Made by a program: the position numbers and the translations under genes. Below are positions 15,735 to 23,777 of a stretch of 56,585 nucleotides of DNA, piece by piece (position 1 is the first letter of the stretch; every line of letters starts with the position of its first letter). The notes beneath the pieces were generated by a model. That model was not told the DNA's origin, did not search any database, and worked only from the letters and a program-made list of their open reading frames with translations. Location: NCBI GenBank assembly GCA_947594835.1, contig CANQEH010000018.1:1-56585 (forward strand), given 5' to 3'. Source of the stretch: an uncultured Acetatifactor sp. GTDB lineage: Bacteria; Bacillota; Clostridia; Lachnospirales; Lachnospiraceae.

Positions 15735-16712
15735 TTATTTCTCCGGGTAAAGCCATCCGGCGTATTCCAGGATGGACTGGTTTTCCATCCGGCGGTCGGA
15801 GGACTGGATCTGCTTGCGGTAGTCCCTGGGGGACATCTGCATCGTTTTGACAAAATAGCGGTTAAAGCTGGATATGGAGCGGAATCCCACCGCCTCCGAG
15901 ATATCCAGCACGGAGTCCTCGGTGCTCCGCAGCAGATTGCAGGCTTTGGCGATCCGGGTACTGTTTAAGAAATCGAGAGGGGAAGTGCCCATGATCTCAT
16001 GGAACACCCGTCTGAAATGGGTAGGGCTCCAGTGGCAGAGGGTCGCCAGATGCTCCATGCTGAACTGCTGGGCATAGTTTTTCTCGATGTAATCTAAGGC
16101 AGGGGCGATTACCAGGGCGTTGTCCGTCTCCTGGGAATCTTCTTTCTCCGGGAAGACGCCTTCGGCGCCCCCCCCATATCGGCTGGCGGACTGGATGCGC
16201 CGCAGCTCGATGTAGAGCGATAAAAGCAGTCCCTTAGCGCTGAGCTGGTAGCTGGGCTTTTGCTCCTCCAGCTCTTTTAAAATGGCCAGAGCCAGCCCAT
16301 AGAGATGCGGATATTCATCCCGGTTAAAGATCCGCTGGAGATCCAGGCCGTAACCGCCGCATAAGTCGATATTCCTCCAGGTGGCGGGAAGGATGTTGCG
16401 GAACAGCTCCTGGGGATCGAAAAACAGGTAGCTCCACCGGCTCTCCTGGCCTGGGGAAGAGTAGGTGGTGTGGGGGATGTTTTTTGGGATCACAGTCACG
16501 TCCCCGGCCTGGAAAGGCAGCTTTTTGTCGAAAAATTCCAGGGTGCCGCTTTCGGAATGGCAGATACCGATCTCCAGGCAGTTGTGGAAATGCAGGCGGC
16601 CGCTTGGCACATCCGAAATTTTCCAGTAATCCCCGGAGAGCAGAAGGACCGGAAAGTGCGGCGCAAGATAATAGTTTCGGTATTCTATCACAGTATTCTT
16701 GGTCTTTGCCAT
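15735..16712 (-). CDS. AraC-family transcriptional regulator with N-terminal cupin-like domain
   Basis: A 325-residue regulator. The N-terminal half is a sugar-binding cupin-type beta barrel (RLHFHNCLEIGICHSESGTLEF, then FQAGDVTVIPKNIPHTTYS). The C-terminal ~100 residues are the AraC double helix-turn-helix (MEHLATLCHWSPTHFRRVFHE and ISEAVGFRSISSFNRYFVK, ending SPRDYRKQ). It is divergent from the ABC importer genes, the classical place for the activator of such a locus, so it probably responds to a pectin-derived sugar. Start ATG at 16712-16710 is 7 nt behind AAGGGAG; an in-frame GTG lies one codon upstream. It converges on leuA with only nine bases between the stops. Confidence 0.88.
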   Translation of the reverse strand: MAKTKNTVIEYRNYYLAPHFPVLLLSGDYWKISDVPSGRLHFHNCLEIGICHSESGTLEFFDKKLPFQAGDVTVIPKNIPHTTYSSPGQESRWSYLFFDPQELFRNILPATWRNIDLCGGYGLDLQRIFNRDEYPHLYGLALAILKELEEQKPSYQLSAKGLLLSLYIELRRIQSASRYGGGAEGVFPEKEDSQETDNALVIAPALDYIEKNYAQQFSMEHLATLCHWSPTHFRRVFHEIMGTSPLDFLNSTRIAKACNLLRSTEDSVLDISEAVGFRSISSFNRYFVKTMQMSPRDYRKQIQSSDRRMENQSILEYAGWLYPEK

Positions 16713-16743
16713 CACGACACTCCCTTGCCGGCTTGATAGTTGT

Positions 16744-16773
16744 ATTATATCAAAAGAACCGTTTAAATGGCAA
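16744..16773 (-). promoter_or_regulatory. Predicted sigma-A promoter for the AraC-family regulator
   Basis: On the minus strand TTGCCA (16773-16768) is followed by an 18-bp spacer and TATAAT (16749-16744), about 31 bp upstream of the regulator start. Confidence 0.65.
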
Positions 16774-17102
16774 CAGTTTTACAAAAAAATCGGTCAAAAT
16801 CAACTGAAATATCCCCTTTACAGATAGTCCTTTCTTCATAATTTCTTTACAGATCATTCACAATTCCGAAGATTCCGCCTCTTTTTGCTGTCATATTGCC
16901 CATGAAAACAAGGAAAAACCTGGCAAAAAGTGTGCAGATTTTTCTTTTCCATAAAATTTCAGAAAATTTAAATGGTCGTTTTTGCGCGGTTTTTTACGCC
17001 AAGTGATTAGAAATGTCCGGCATAATGTATGATAATGGTACTACAAAAAGATGTATATTGTACATATTGACGGATTCACGATCGCGCTGAAGGAGGTTCC
17101 AT
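16774..17102. promoter_or_regulatory. AT-rich divergent control region of the rhamnogalacturonan locus
   Basis: About 330 bp without a gene, between the regulator and the importer. Near 17026-17035 there is CATAATGTATGATAAT, which supplies -10-like hexamers for the importer operon, but no good -35 is found at the right distance; a weak -35 is what one expects of an activator-dependent AraC-type promoter. TGTATATTGTACA (17052-17064) is a short palindrome. I see no riboswitch and no clear catabolite-repressor site. Confidence 0.4.
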
Positions 17103-18053
17103 ATGGCAAAACAGAAAGAAGGCCGTGTAAAAGTCCTGACAAAGACGACCTGGAAAAACGCGCTCAAGAGGGACTGGCAGCTCTATCTGCTGCTCTTGTT
17201 CCCCCTGGTGATGGTTTTTCTCTTCAACTATGCCGCGTACCCCGGCCTGCGGATGGCATTCATGGACTTTAAGCCCGTAAAGGGATATGCCGGGAGCGAA
17301 TGGGTCGGCTGGAAGACGTTCGGCAAGATCTTCAAGGACTCCGACTTCATCCGGGCCCTGCGCAATTCCCTGGTCTTTAACATCGCGGATCTTCTGGTGG
17401 GATTCCCGATGCCGATTATTCTGGCGCTGATTTTAAACGAGCTGCGCTATCCCAGGTTTAAGAAGGTGTCCCAGACGATCCTGTATCTGCCCCACTTCCT
17501 CTCCTGGGCAATCATCGGTTCCGTGGCCTACAATATGTTCCGTCCTTCCACCGGCCTTGTGAATATCGCGCTGACCCATGCGGGCATTATTGAACAGGGG
17601 ATTCCTTTCCTGACGGAGAAATGGCATTGGGCGGTGACGTACCTTTTGATCGGCGTGTGGCAGAGCATGGGCTGGGGGACGATCCTCTATCTGGCAGCCA
17701 TCACCGGGATCAGCGGTGAGCTCTACGAAGCGGCCATGATCGACGGCGCAAACCGCTGGAAGCGGATGTGGTATATCACTCTGCCGGGCATCAAGAGCAC
17801 GGTGGTGACGCTCTTAATCATGAACCTGGGACGCATCATGGGCAGCAACCTGGAGCGTCTGACTGCATTGGAAAACACCCAGGTGAAGGAGTTCCAGTAT
17901 CAGCTGGCGGTTTACATTTATGTAAAAGGTATCGGCAACGGCAAGTTCTCCATGGCGACTGCCGTGGGGCTGTTCCAGTCGCTCATCGGCCTGCTTCTGG
18001 TTCTGCTGTCTGACAGGATCGCCAAGAAGCTGGGCGAAGACGGATTGCTGTAG
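17103..18053 (+). CDS. Carbohydrate ABC transporter permease (LplB-like)
   Basis: A 316-residue inner-membrane permease of a type I ABC importer, with about six helices. The EAA loop that contacts the ATPase is visible as ELYEAAMIDGANRWKRMW (about residues 203-220). The N-terminus (WQLYLLLLFPLVMVFLFNYAAYPGLRMAF) is typical of the LplB family, which partners with YtcP-type permeases and large lipoproteins and imports pectin or complex-glycan oligosaccharides. The ribosome site GGAGG is 6 nt upstream of ATG 17103. No ATPase gene is in the window; this class commonly uses a shared MsmX-like ATPase encoded elsewhere. Confidence 0.92.
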   Translation: MAKQKEGRVKVLTKTTWKNALKRDWQLYLLLLFPLVMVFLFNYAAYPGLRMAFMDFKPVKGYAGSEWVGWKTFGKIFKDSDFIRALRNSLVFNIADLLVGFPMPIILALILNELRYPRFKKVSQTILYLPHFLSWAIIGSVAYNMFRPSTGLVNIALTHAGIIEQGIPFLTEKWHWAVTYLLIGVWQSMGWGTILYLAAITGISGELYEAAMIDGANRWKRMWYITLPGIKSTVVTLLIMNLGRIMGSNLERLTALENTQVKEFQYQLAVYIYVKGIGNGKFSMATAVGLFQSLIGLLLVLLSDRIAKKLGEDGLL

Positions 18054-18065
18054 GAGGTGAGTGCG

Positions 18066-18992
18066 ATGAGCAAAAAAGAGCAGACCAACGAGATAGTTAC
18101 GACGACAAGCGGCGAACACGCCGTCAACAAATTCCGTGTCAGCGATTTTGTGATGATGGCCATCATCGTTCTCCTCTGTGCCACCTGTGTCCTGCCCTTT
18201 GTCCATGTGGCGGCCAAGTCCATTTCCGGCAACACGGCAGTGCTGGCAAAGAGCGTTTATTTCTGGCCCAAGGACATTACCCTGGACGCATTTAAGCGGG
18301 TGTTCGGCGACGATTCCATGACCTATTCCATGATCTTCTCCGTCATCGTCACCCTGGTGTTTACCATTCTCGGTATGCTGGTGTGTACCTGCGCGGCGTA
18401 TCCGCTTTCCAAGAAGCGCTTAAAGGGCCGGCAGGTTTTGACTTTCCTGTTAATGGTGCCCATGTACTTTGGCGCAGGCATCATCCCTTCCTATCTGCTG
18501 TATCAGGATCTGAAGGTTCTGGACACGGTATGGGTATTGATCCTGCCTTTGATCTACTCGCCCTACAATATGCTGATCATGAAAAACTTTTTCATGACCA
18601 CTATCCCGGACAGTCTGGAGGAATCGGCTTTTCTGGACGGCGCCAGCAATTTCCAGATACTGGCAAAGATCGTACTGCCCCTGTCCAAGCCCATCCTGGC
18701 CACGTTGTCCCTGTTCTACGCGGTAGGACGGTGGAACGCTTATTCGGACAATATGTACTATACCAGGGACGCAAAGCTTAAGATGATCCAGTTTAAGCTG
18801 TATCAGCTGGTAGCTTCCGCTTCGGAGGCACAGACCGCATCCCTGGCGGATACCGGCGGCGTGAGCCAGTCCGTGCCGGAGGTGCTGCAGGCAGCCAGCA
18901 TCATGTTTGTGACCGTGCCCATCATCATCATCTACCCGTTCATCCAGAAGTACTTTGTGAAGGGCACCATGATCGGCGCGGTAAAGGGCTGA
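18066..18992 (+). CDS. Carbohydrate ABC transporter permease (YtcP-like)
   Basis: A 308-residue second permease. The EAA loop reads SLEESAFLDGASNFQILAKI (about residues 179-198), and the protein ends in the family-typical IIIYPFIQKYFVKGTMIGAVKG. Helices are visible from about residue 28 onward. AGGAGG at 18052-18057 overlaps the in-frame GTG 18057, so ATG 18066, nine bases later, is the likely start. It forms the heterodimer with the upstream permease and is directly followed by the substrate-binding protein. Confidence 0.92.
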   Translation: MSKKEQTNEIVTTTSGEHAVNKFRVSDFVMMAIIVLLCATCVLPFVHVAAKSISGNTAVLAKSVYFWPKDITLDAFKRVFGDDSMTYSMIFSVIVTLVFTILGMLVCTCAAYPLSKKRLKGRQVLTFLLMVPMYFGAGIIPSYLLYQDLKVLDTVWVLILPLIYSPYNMLIMKNFFMTTIPDSLEESAFLDGASNFQILAKIVLPLSKPILATLSLFYAVGRWNAYSDNMYYTRDAKLKMIQFKLYQLVASASEAQTASLADTGGVSQSVPEVLQAASIMFVTVPIIIIYPFIQKYFVKGTMIGAVKG

Positions 18993-19037
18993 AGCCCTTT
19001 GTCACTTTGGTAGTTATCTCCCGGACAACCGGGTGAT
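18983..19037 (+). terminator. Two hairpins between permease and binding-protein genes (attenuator or processing site)
   Basis: AAAGGGCT and AGCCCTTT (about 18983-19000) form an 8-bp stem over the permease stop codon. ATCTCCCGG (19016-19024) pairs with CCGGGTGAT (19029-19037) with one mismatch and a 4-nt loop. The T-run after it (CTATATCTTTTT) is weak. Such hairpins before a binding-protein gene usually adjust relative transcript levels. Confidence 0.45.
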
Positions 19038-19073
19038 ATCACTATATCTTTTTCAAAAAAGGAGGAAAAATTT

Positions 19074-20828
19074 ATGAAGAAGAACGTTCTTCACAAAGTT
19101 CTTGCCGCAGCGATGGTAAGCGCAATGGCAATGGGAACTTTGGCAGGCTGTGGTAACGCAGGGGATAACTCTTCTGCAGGCACCACTGACGCAGGTTCTA
19201 CTGACGCAGGTTCTACCGATGCTGGAAGCACGGATGCAGGAAGTGCAGACTCCGGCGCAGAGACCCCGGCAGTCGCAGGCATCGACGGCTTTGAGCCTTT
19301 TGCAGAGAGAGTTACCCTGCAGATCCCCGTATATGACCGCGGCGACGCAGGAAACGGCGCATCCGACGTGGAAAACAACTACTGGACCCAGTGGGTGCAG
19401 GACAACTTCGGCGAAAAGTACAACATTGATGTAGAGTACATCGGCATTACCCGTTCCGACGTTATGACCGACTACACGCTGTTGGCTACCGGCAACGACC
19501 TGCCCACCATCCTGATGGAGTATGACTACGACAAGCTGGCAACCTGGCAGTCGGAAGGTTATCTGCAGCCCTACGACATGGAGCAGCTCAAGACCATCGC
19601 TCCCACCTTCTATCAGAACATGGTAGACAACGGCATTGATATCTACACCCAGTTAGACGGAGAGGATTACCTCTGCCTGGGCATGAGACCTTACGGTAAC
19701 ACCAACTACACCTGGGTGACCTGGTATCGTCAGGACTGGCTGGATCAGCTGGGCCTTTCCTATCCCAAGACCGCATCCGAGAGACTGGATCTGTATCGGA
19801 AGCTGAAAGAGGAAGGCATCTGTGAATATCCTGCAGGCGGCACCAAGGTTGCAGGCGCAGGCGCAGACCAGAACTATGGCTGGAGAGATTATCCCCAGGA
19901 TGAGCTGACCTGGGCGACCACCGGCGACTATCAGGTGCCCGCTCTCTCCACCGAAGCGCAGAAGAGACTGCTCAAGTATGAGAATACCCTGTACAACGAG
20001 GGCTTAAAGAACCCTGAGTACTACACCAGGGATGGTTCCGAGGCAAACACCGACTTCATCAACGGCGAAGTGTTCGAGTGGAGCGCATACACCTCCTCTA
20101 CCGTTGACGTACTGGTTTCCTTCTATGAGGCTAACCCGAATGCAAAACTGGGCGTAGCGGTAAACGACGGCAACCTGGTGGTAGACGAGGAATGGGGCGC
20201 AAACAACTCCTTCCGTCCGACCAACGTATTCGGTACCATGACCGCTTTTGCACATGACGCGACGCCCGACGAGGTAAAGGCTGCTATGATGTACATGGAG
20301 TGGATGTCACAGGATGACGTGCTGTTCACCATGACCTGGGGCCTGGAAGGCGTAAACTTCAACTATGACGAGAACGGCACTCCCGTGGCTGTAGGCGACC
20401 AGACCGGTCTGGCTGAGCAGCAGGGCCACAACAACAACGTGGACTACTGGATGATCGTTACCGCAGCAAAGAGCTTTGGCGACATCGAAGCAGACGTGGC
20501 GGCAATCGCTCCCCAGGGTCTTCCTCAGGACTTCACCGCTGACATCCTTGCAAACTACGAGGGCCAGAACAAGATGTACAACGACGGCAATGCCAATGCG
20601 GATTGTAACTTTGGTACGGCGTTCGAGTCTGTCAACGAGTACGGCACCATCTTAAAAGAGGAGAAGTATCCCGAGTACCGCGACCAGCTGACCATGTGCA
20701 AGCCCGAGGAGTTTGACGCTCTGTATGACAAGCTGAGCCAGCAGTATCTGGACGAAGGCTATCAGGCGATCATCGACGAGAGGAAAGAGGCATATGAGGC
20801 AGGCTTGAGCACCAAGCTTCCCCAGTAA
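19074..20828 (+). CDS. Extracellular solute-binding lipoprotein (oligosaccharide ABC importer)
   Basis: A 584-residue lipoprotein. The signal peptide ends in the lipobox LAGC with Cys26 as the lipidated residue. A low-complexity linker follows, with four exact TDAGS repeats (residues 38-57). The mature domain has the length of LplA-type binding proteins (about 500-550 residues, larger than MalE) that bind long oligosaccharides. It delivers the ligand to the two permeases upstream. GGAGGAAAAA precedes ATG 19074. The genes that follow point to unsaturated rhamnogalacturonan oligosaccharides as ligand, by inference. Confidence 0.92.
   Translation: MKKNVLHKVLAAAMVSAMAMGTLAGCGNAGDNSSAGTTDAGSTDAGSTDAGSTDAGSADSGAETPAVAGIDGFEPFAERVTLQIPVYDRGDAGNGASDVENNYWTQWVQDNFGEKYNIDVEYIGITRSDVMTDYTLLATGNDLPTILMEYDYDKLATWQSEGYLQPYDMEQLKTIAPTFYQNMVDNGIDIYTQLDGEDYLCLGMRPYGNTNYTWVTWYRQDWLDQLGLSYPKTASERLDLYRKLKEEGICEYPAGGTKVAGAGADQNYGWRDYPQDELTWATTGDYQVPALSTEAQKRLLKYENTLYNEGLKNPEYYTRDGSEANTDFINGEVFEWSAYTSSTVDVLVSFYEANPNAKLGVAVNDGNLVVDEEWGANNSFRPTNVFGTMTAFAHDATPDEVKAAMMYMEWMSQDDVLFTMTWGLEGVNFNYDENGTPVAVGDQTGLAEQQGHNNNVDYWMIVTAAKSFGDIEADVAAIAPQGLPQDFTADILANYEGQNKMYNDGNANADCNFGTAFESVNEYGTILKEEKYPEYRDQLTMCKPEEFDALYDKLSQQYLDEGYQAIIDERKEAYEAGLSTKLPQ
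19185..19244 (+). repeat. Tandem 15-bp repeat (four copies) in the lipoprotein linker
   Basis: Four consecutive 15-bp units each encode TDAGS; the first two are identical (ACTGACGCAGGTTCT) and the others differ at silent positions. They extend the flexible linker between the lipid anchor and the binding domain, and could vary in number by slippage. Confidence 0.85.
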
Positions 20829-20860
20829 TCGGCAGATCGGAATTTAGATGTTTTCCCGTG

Positions 20861-20888
20861 TGGCCCTCCGGCGCAGGCCGGAGGGCCA
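20861..20888 (+). terminator. Strong stem-loop between binding-protein and GH105 genes
   Basis: A perfect 12-bp GC-rich stem (20861-20872 with 20877-20888) with a 4-nt loop, followed by only a short T-rich stretch (TATTT). It is probably a partial terminator or 3' stabiliser that makes the binding-protein mRNA more abundant than the enzyme mRNAs. Confidence 0.7.
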
Positions 20889-20918
20889 TATTTCTGAAAG
20901 GCGTGGATGGAGGATGTT

Positions 20919-21971
20919 ATGTTAAAGCTGGAATATGACAAAGATCAGATTGCGGAAGTCATTGACAAAATTGTGAGAAAGACCATGAACATGGATCTCA
21001 CCTGGGACTGGCCCTGCGGCGTGGCTTACTATGGCGTCAGCGAGGCCTATGAGAAGACGGGGAAGGAGGAATACCTGACGCTCTTAAAAGACCGGGTGGA
21101 TGAGCTCATCGATCTGGGGCTTCCCAAAGTCTGGACGGTGAATGCCTGTGCCATGGGGCATTGTCTGATCACGCTCTACCAGGCTACAAAAGAGCAGAAG
21201 TATTACGATATCCTGATGTCCAAGGTGGATTATCTGAAAAATGACGCCCTGCGGTTTGGGGATCACGTGCTGCAGCACACCGTTTCCCCCAAGAACGACT
21301 TCCCGGAGCAGGCCTGGGCCGACACCCTGTTCATGGCGGCATTCCTGCTTTTGCGGGTGGGCGTGATGAACAATGACAAGGAGCTGGTGGAAGATGCGCT
21401 GAACCAGTGGTACTGGCATATCAAATACCTGCAGGATCCCGACAGCGGTTTTTACTACCACGGCTACAACAACATCGACAAGAGCCATATGTCCGCTATC
21501 TACTGGGGCAGGGCCAACGCGTGGGCGGCGTTTACCATGGCGCAGGTAGGCGGCGTGCTGCCGGAGTGCTATCTGTACCCCAAATACATCGATGTGGCGG
21601 GCTCCCTGAATGAACAGCTGGCGGCCTTAAAGACAGTACAGACGCAGAACGGTCTCTGGAGAACTGTGCTGGACGATCCGGATTCCTATGAAGAAGTTTC
21701 TGCTTCCGCAGGGATCGCGGCGGCGATGCTGACCCGGGGCAATCCCTTACATTCCAAGTATATCAATAAAGCCATCCAGGGGCTGCTCGCCAACGTGAGC
21801 AAGGACGGAAAGGTGATGAACGTATCCGGCGGGACGGCGGTGATGAACGACAAGGAAGGCTATCGGGGAATCCCCAGGGATTACATCCAGGGCTGGGGAC
21901 AGGGGCTTACCCTGGCGTTTTTCTCCACGCTGTTAGTGTCGGACTCCATTGAGAAGGACGGTGCGCTGTAA
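20919..21971 (+). CDS. Glycoside hydrolase family 105 unsaturated rhamnogalacturonyl hydrolase (YteR-like)
   Basis: A 350-residue (alpha/alpha)6-barrel enzyme that removes the 4,5-unsaturated galacturonyl residue left by pectate or rhamnogalacturonan lyases at the non-reducing end. The catalytic Asp is in QAWADTLFMA (Asp135 from this start; YteR Asp143). HMSAIYWGRANAW is the typical substrate-binding segment, and the protein ends in a GWGQGLTLAF motif. No signal peptide is present, so it acts on imported oligosaccharides. ATG 20919 has GGAGG five bases upstream; ATG 20907 is in frame and also possible. The esterase gene starts 2 bp downstream. Confidence 0.92.
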   Translation: MLKLEYDKDQIAEVIDKIVRKTMNMDLTWDWPCGVAYYGVSEAYEKTGKEEYLTLLKDRVDELIDLGLPKVWTVNACAMGHCLITLYQATKEQKYYDILMSKVDYLKNDALRFGDHVLQHTVSPKNDFPEQAWADTLFMAAFLLLRVGVMNNDKELVEDALNQWYWHIKYLQDPDSGFYYHGYNNIDKSHMSAIYWGRANAWAAFTMAQVGGVLPECYLYPKYIDVAGSLNEQLAALKTVQTQNGLWRTVLDDPDSYEEVSASAGIAAAMLTRGNPLHSKYINKAIQGLLANVSKDGKVMNVSGGTAVMNDKEGYRGIPRDYIQGWGQGLTLAFFSTLLVSDSIEKDGAL

Positions 21972-21973
21972 GG

Positions 21974-23761
21974 ATGTTTCGCAGAAATTTTCTGTTTGGC
22001 GAGGACTCCGGCACCGCTAACGTGATCGGCGTCTGGCCGGAAGACCTTTATCAGCCGGGCAAGGGATATGGGTTTCTCGTTGAGCAGAACAGACGGGAAC
22101 AGGAGCTTTTATGGATAACGGAGTTAAATTCCGGCTTTGAGCCGCTTTGCTGGTATCAGGACCGGGATCTGACCAGAATAGAAGAAGACAGCCAGGGTCT
22201 GTTTCTCTCTTCCGATGCAGTGGTGTCCCGGCTGGAGGAAGAAGCGGGCGCTGCCTTTTTGGGGGAGCACAGGCGGATTCCCCTGACCTTTGTAGTAGAT
22301 GTGCCCCGGCAGGGCAATTATAAATTGACCGTGACCATACGCGCGGATGAGCCGATGCGGGATGTGATGCTCTTTACGGGCCGCCGGAGGCTGGCCTACC
22401 GGGGGGACATCCCGGGCGGCACAGTGTTTCGCCATACTATGACGGTGAACGTCTGCGATATCGTGCCCAGGGGACAGACCCGCATTTACAGCGATACCAC
22501 CGTAGACCTTACGGTGGTGGCAGACAGACCGCGGATCAGCAGCCTGTCCGTGGAGGAAATTTCCTGTCCTACGGTTTATATCGCCGGGGATTCCACCGTC
22601 ACCGACCAGAGCGCGGAATACCCTTATGCGCCGGGCACCAGCTATGCGGGATGGGGCCAGATGCTGACGGCTTATCTGGATGGGAGGATCGCCGTCTCCA
22701 ACCATGCCCACTCCGGCCTGACCACGGAGAGCTTCCGCAGGGAAGGGCACTATGCGGTGATCGAACAGTACTGCAGGCCGGGGGACTTTCTCTTTTTCCA
22801 GTTTGGGCACAACGACCAGAAGTTATCGCATCTGACAGCCCGGGGCGGCTATCTGGAAAATCTCCTGCGCTATGTGGGGGAGTGCAGGGAGCGGGGCGTT
22901 TACCCGGTTCTGGTAACGCCTCTGGCCCGGAACAGCTGGAAGGGCAACGACGGCAGCTACAACGATCTGCTGGCAGAGTACGCCCGGATCTGTGTGGAAG
23001 CGGGCAGGCAGGAAAATGTCCCGGTGCTGGATCTGCACGGGCGCAGCATGGCGTTTATCAAAGAAAAGGGATTGGAGGGCGCAAAGCCTTATTTCTATCC
23101 CGACGATTTTACGCACAGCAACGACTACGGCGCTTACTACATGGCAGGACTGCTGGCCCGGGAGCTTAAAGATGCGTGCCAAGGGCATACCGACCTGGCT
23201 TATCGTTTTTTGGCAGGATGTGTGACGGACGGATACGGCCCCTGGGAACCTGCGGGGACGATCGCACAGCCAGTGAGGCCAAAGGGCCTGGCAGGGCCGC
23301 CGGATACGCAGCTTCTCTCAGAGGTAGACCGACTGCAGGAGCCCGCAGACCGGGCGGCGGCCCTGGAGATGCTGATCAAGACGGCGCGGTTTTTCCCCAC
23401 AAACGTGTACAACGATGCTTTTGAGGATGTGGTGGGACACGAGTGGTATGCGGGGATTGTGGAGTGTGCCTGTCAGAACGGTATGATCGACCCGGCTCTG
23501 GTGGCGGAGGGGAAGTTCTTTCCCTTACAGCCCGTGACCATGGAAGAATTTCTGGTATTTGCGATGAACGGATACAGGAGCCGGAAAACGCTGCCCGAAG
23601 AGCAGCCCTGCATTTACGATGAAAAGTGCCGGGATTTTGCCAGGCCCTATGTGCGGGCGGCGTATGCCCTGGGCCTCGTCGCGGCAGACGGGAGCGAGGA
23701 TTTAGGCCGGGTGGCCACGCGAGGGGAACTGGTGGCCTTCTGCCGGAAAATGGGAATTTAG
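21974..23761 (+). CDS. SGNH/GDSL esterase, probable rhamnogalacturonan acetylesterase (CE12-like), with SLH-like C-terminus
   Basis: A 595-residue three-part protein. Residues 1-195 are a beta-rich domain. Residues 198-400 are an SGNH hydrolase: Ser207 in AGDSTVTDQ, the oxyanion Gly/Asn in FGHND (277-281), and Asp378/His381 in PDDFTHSND. AGDST plus FGHND is characteristic of rhamnogalacturonan acetylesterases (CE12). Residues ~475-595 contain two S-layer-homology-like repeats (AFEDVVGHEWYAGIVECACQ, and FARPYVRAAYALGLV with TRGELVAF). There is no signal peptide, so wall anchoring is not expected, and this tail may serve another purpose. It would remove acetyl groups from GalA of imported oligosaccharides. 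Confidence 0.87.
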   Translation: MFRRNFLFGEDSGTANVIGVWPEDLYQPGKGYGFLVEQNRREQELLWITELNSGFEPLCWYQDRDLTRIEEDSQGLFLSSDAVVSRLEEEAGAAFLGEHRRIPLTFVVDVPRQGNYKLTVTIRADEPMRDVMLFTGRRRLAYRGDIPGGTVFRHTMTVNVCDIVPRGQTRIYSDTTVDLTVVADRPRISSLSVEEISCPTVYIAGDSTVTDQSAEYPYAPGTSYAGWGQMLTAYLDGRIAVSNHAHSGLTTESFRREGHYAVIEQYCRPGDFLFFQFGHNDQKLSHLTARGGYLENLLRYVGECRERGVYPVLVTPLARNSWKGNDGSYNDLLAEYARICVEAGRQENVPVLDLHGRSMAFIKEKGLEGAKPYFYPDDFTHSNDYGAYYMAGLLARELKDACQGHTDLAYRFLAGCVTDGYGPWEPAGTIAQPVRPKGLAGPPDTQLLSEVDRLQEPADRAAALEMLIKTARFFPTNVYNDAFEDVVGHEWYAGIVECACQNGMIDPALVAEGKFFPLQPVTMEEFLVFAMNGYRSRKTLPEEQPCIYDEKCRDFARPYVRAAYALGLVAADGSEDLGRVATRGELVAFCRKMGI

Positions 23762-23777
23762 GAGGGAGAAAACAAAA

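Noticed and set aside
16774..17102. A riboswitch or small gene in the importer upstream region
   Set aside because: No stable fold, terminator or credible coding frame; the open frames there are extensions of shadows.
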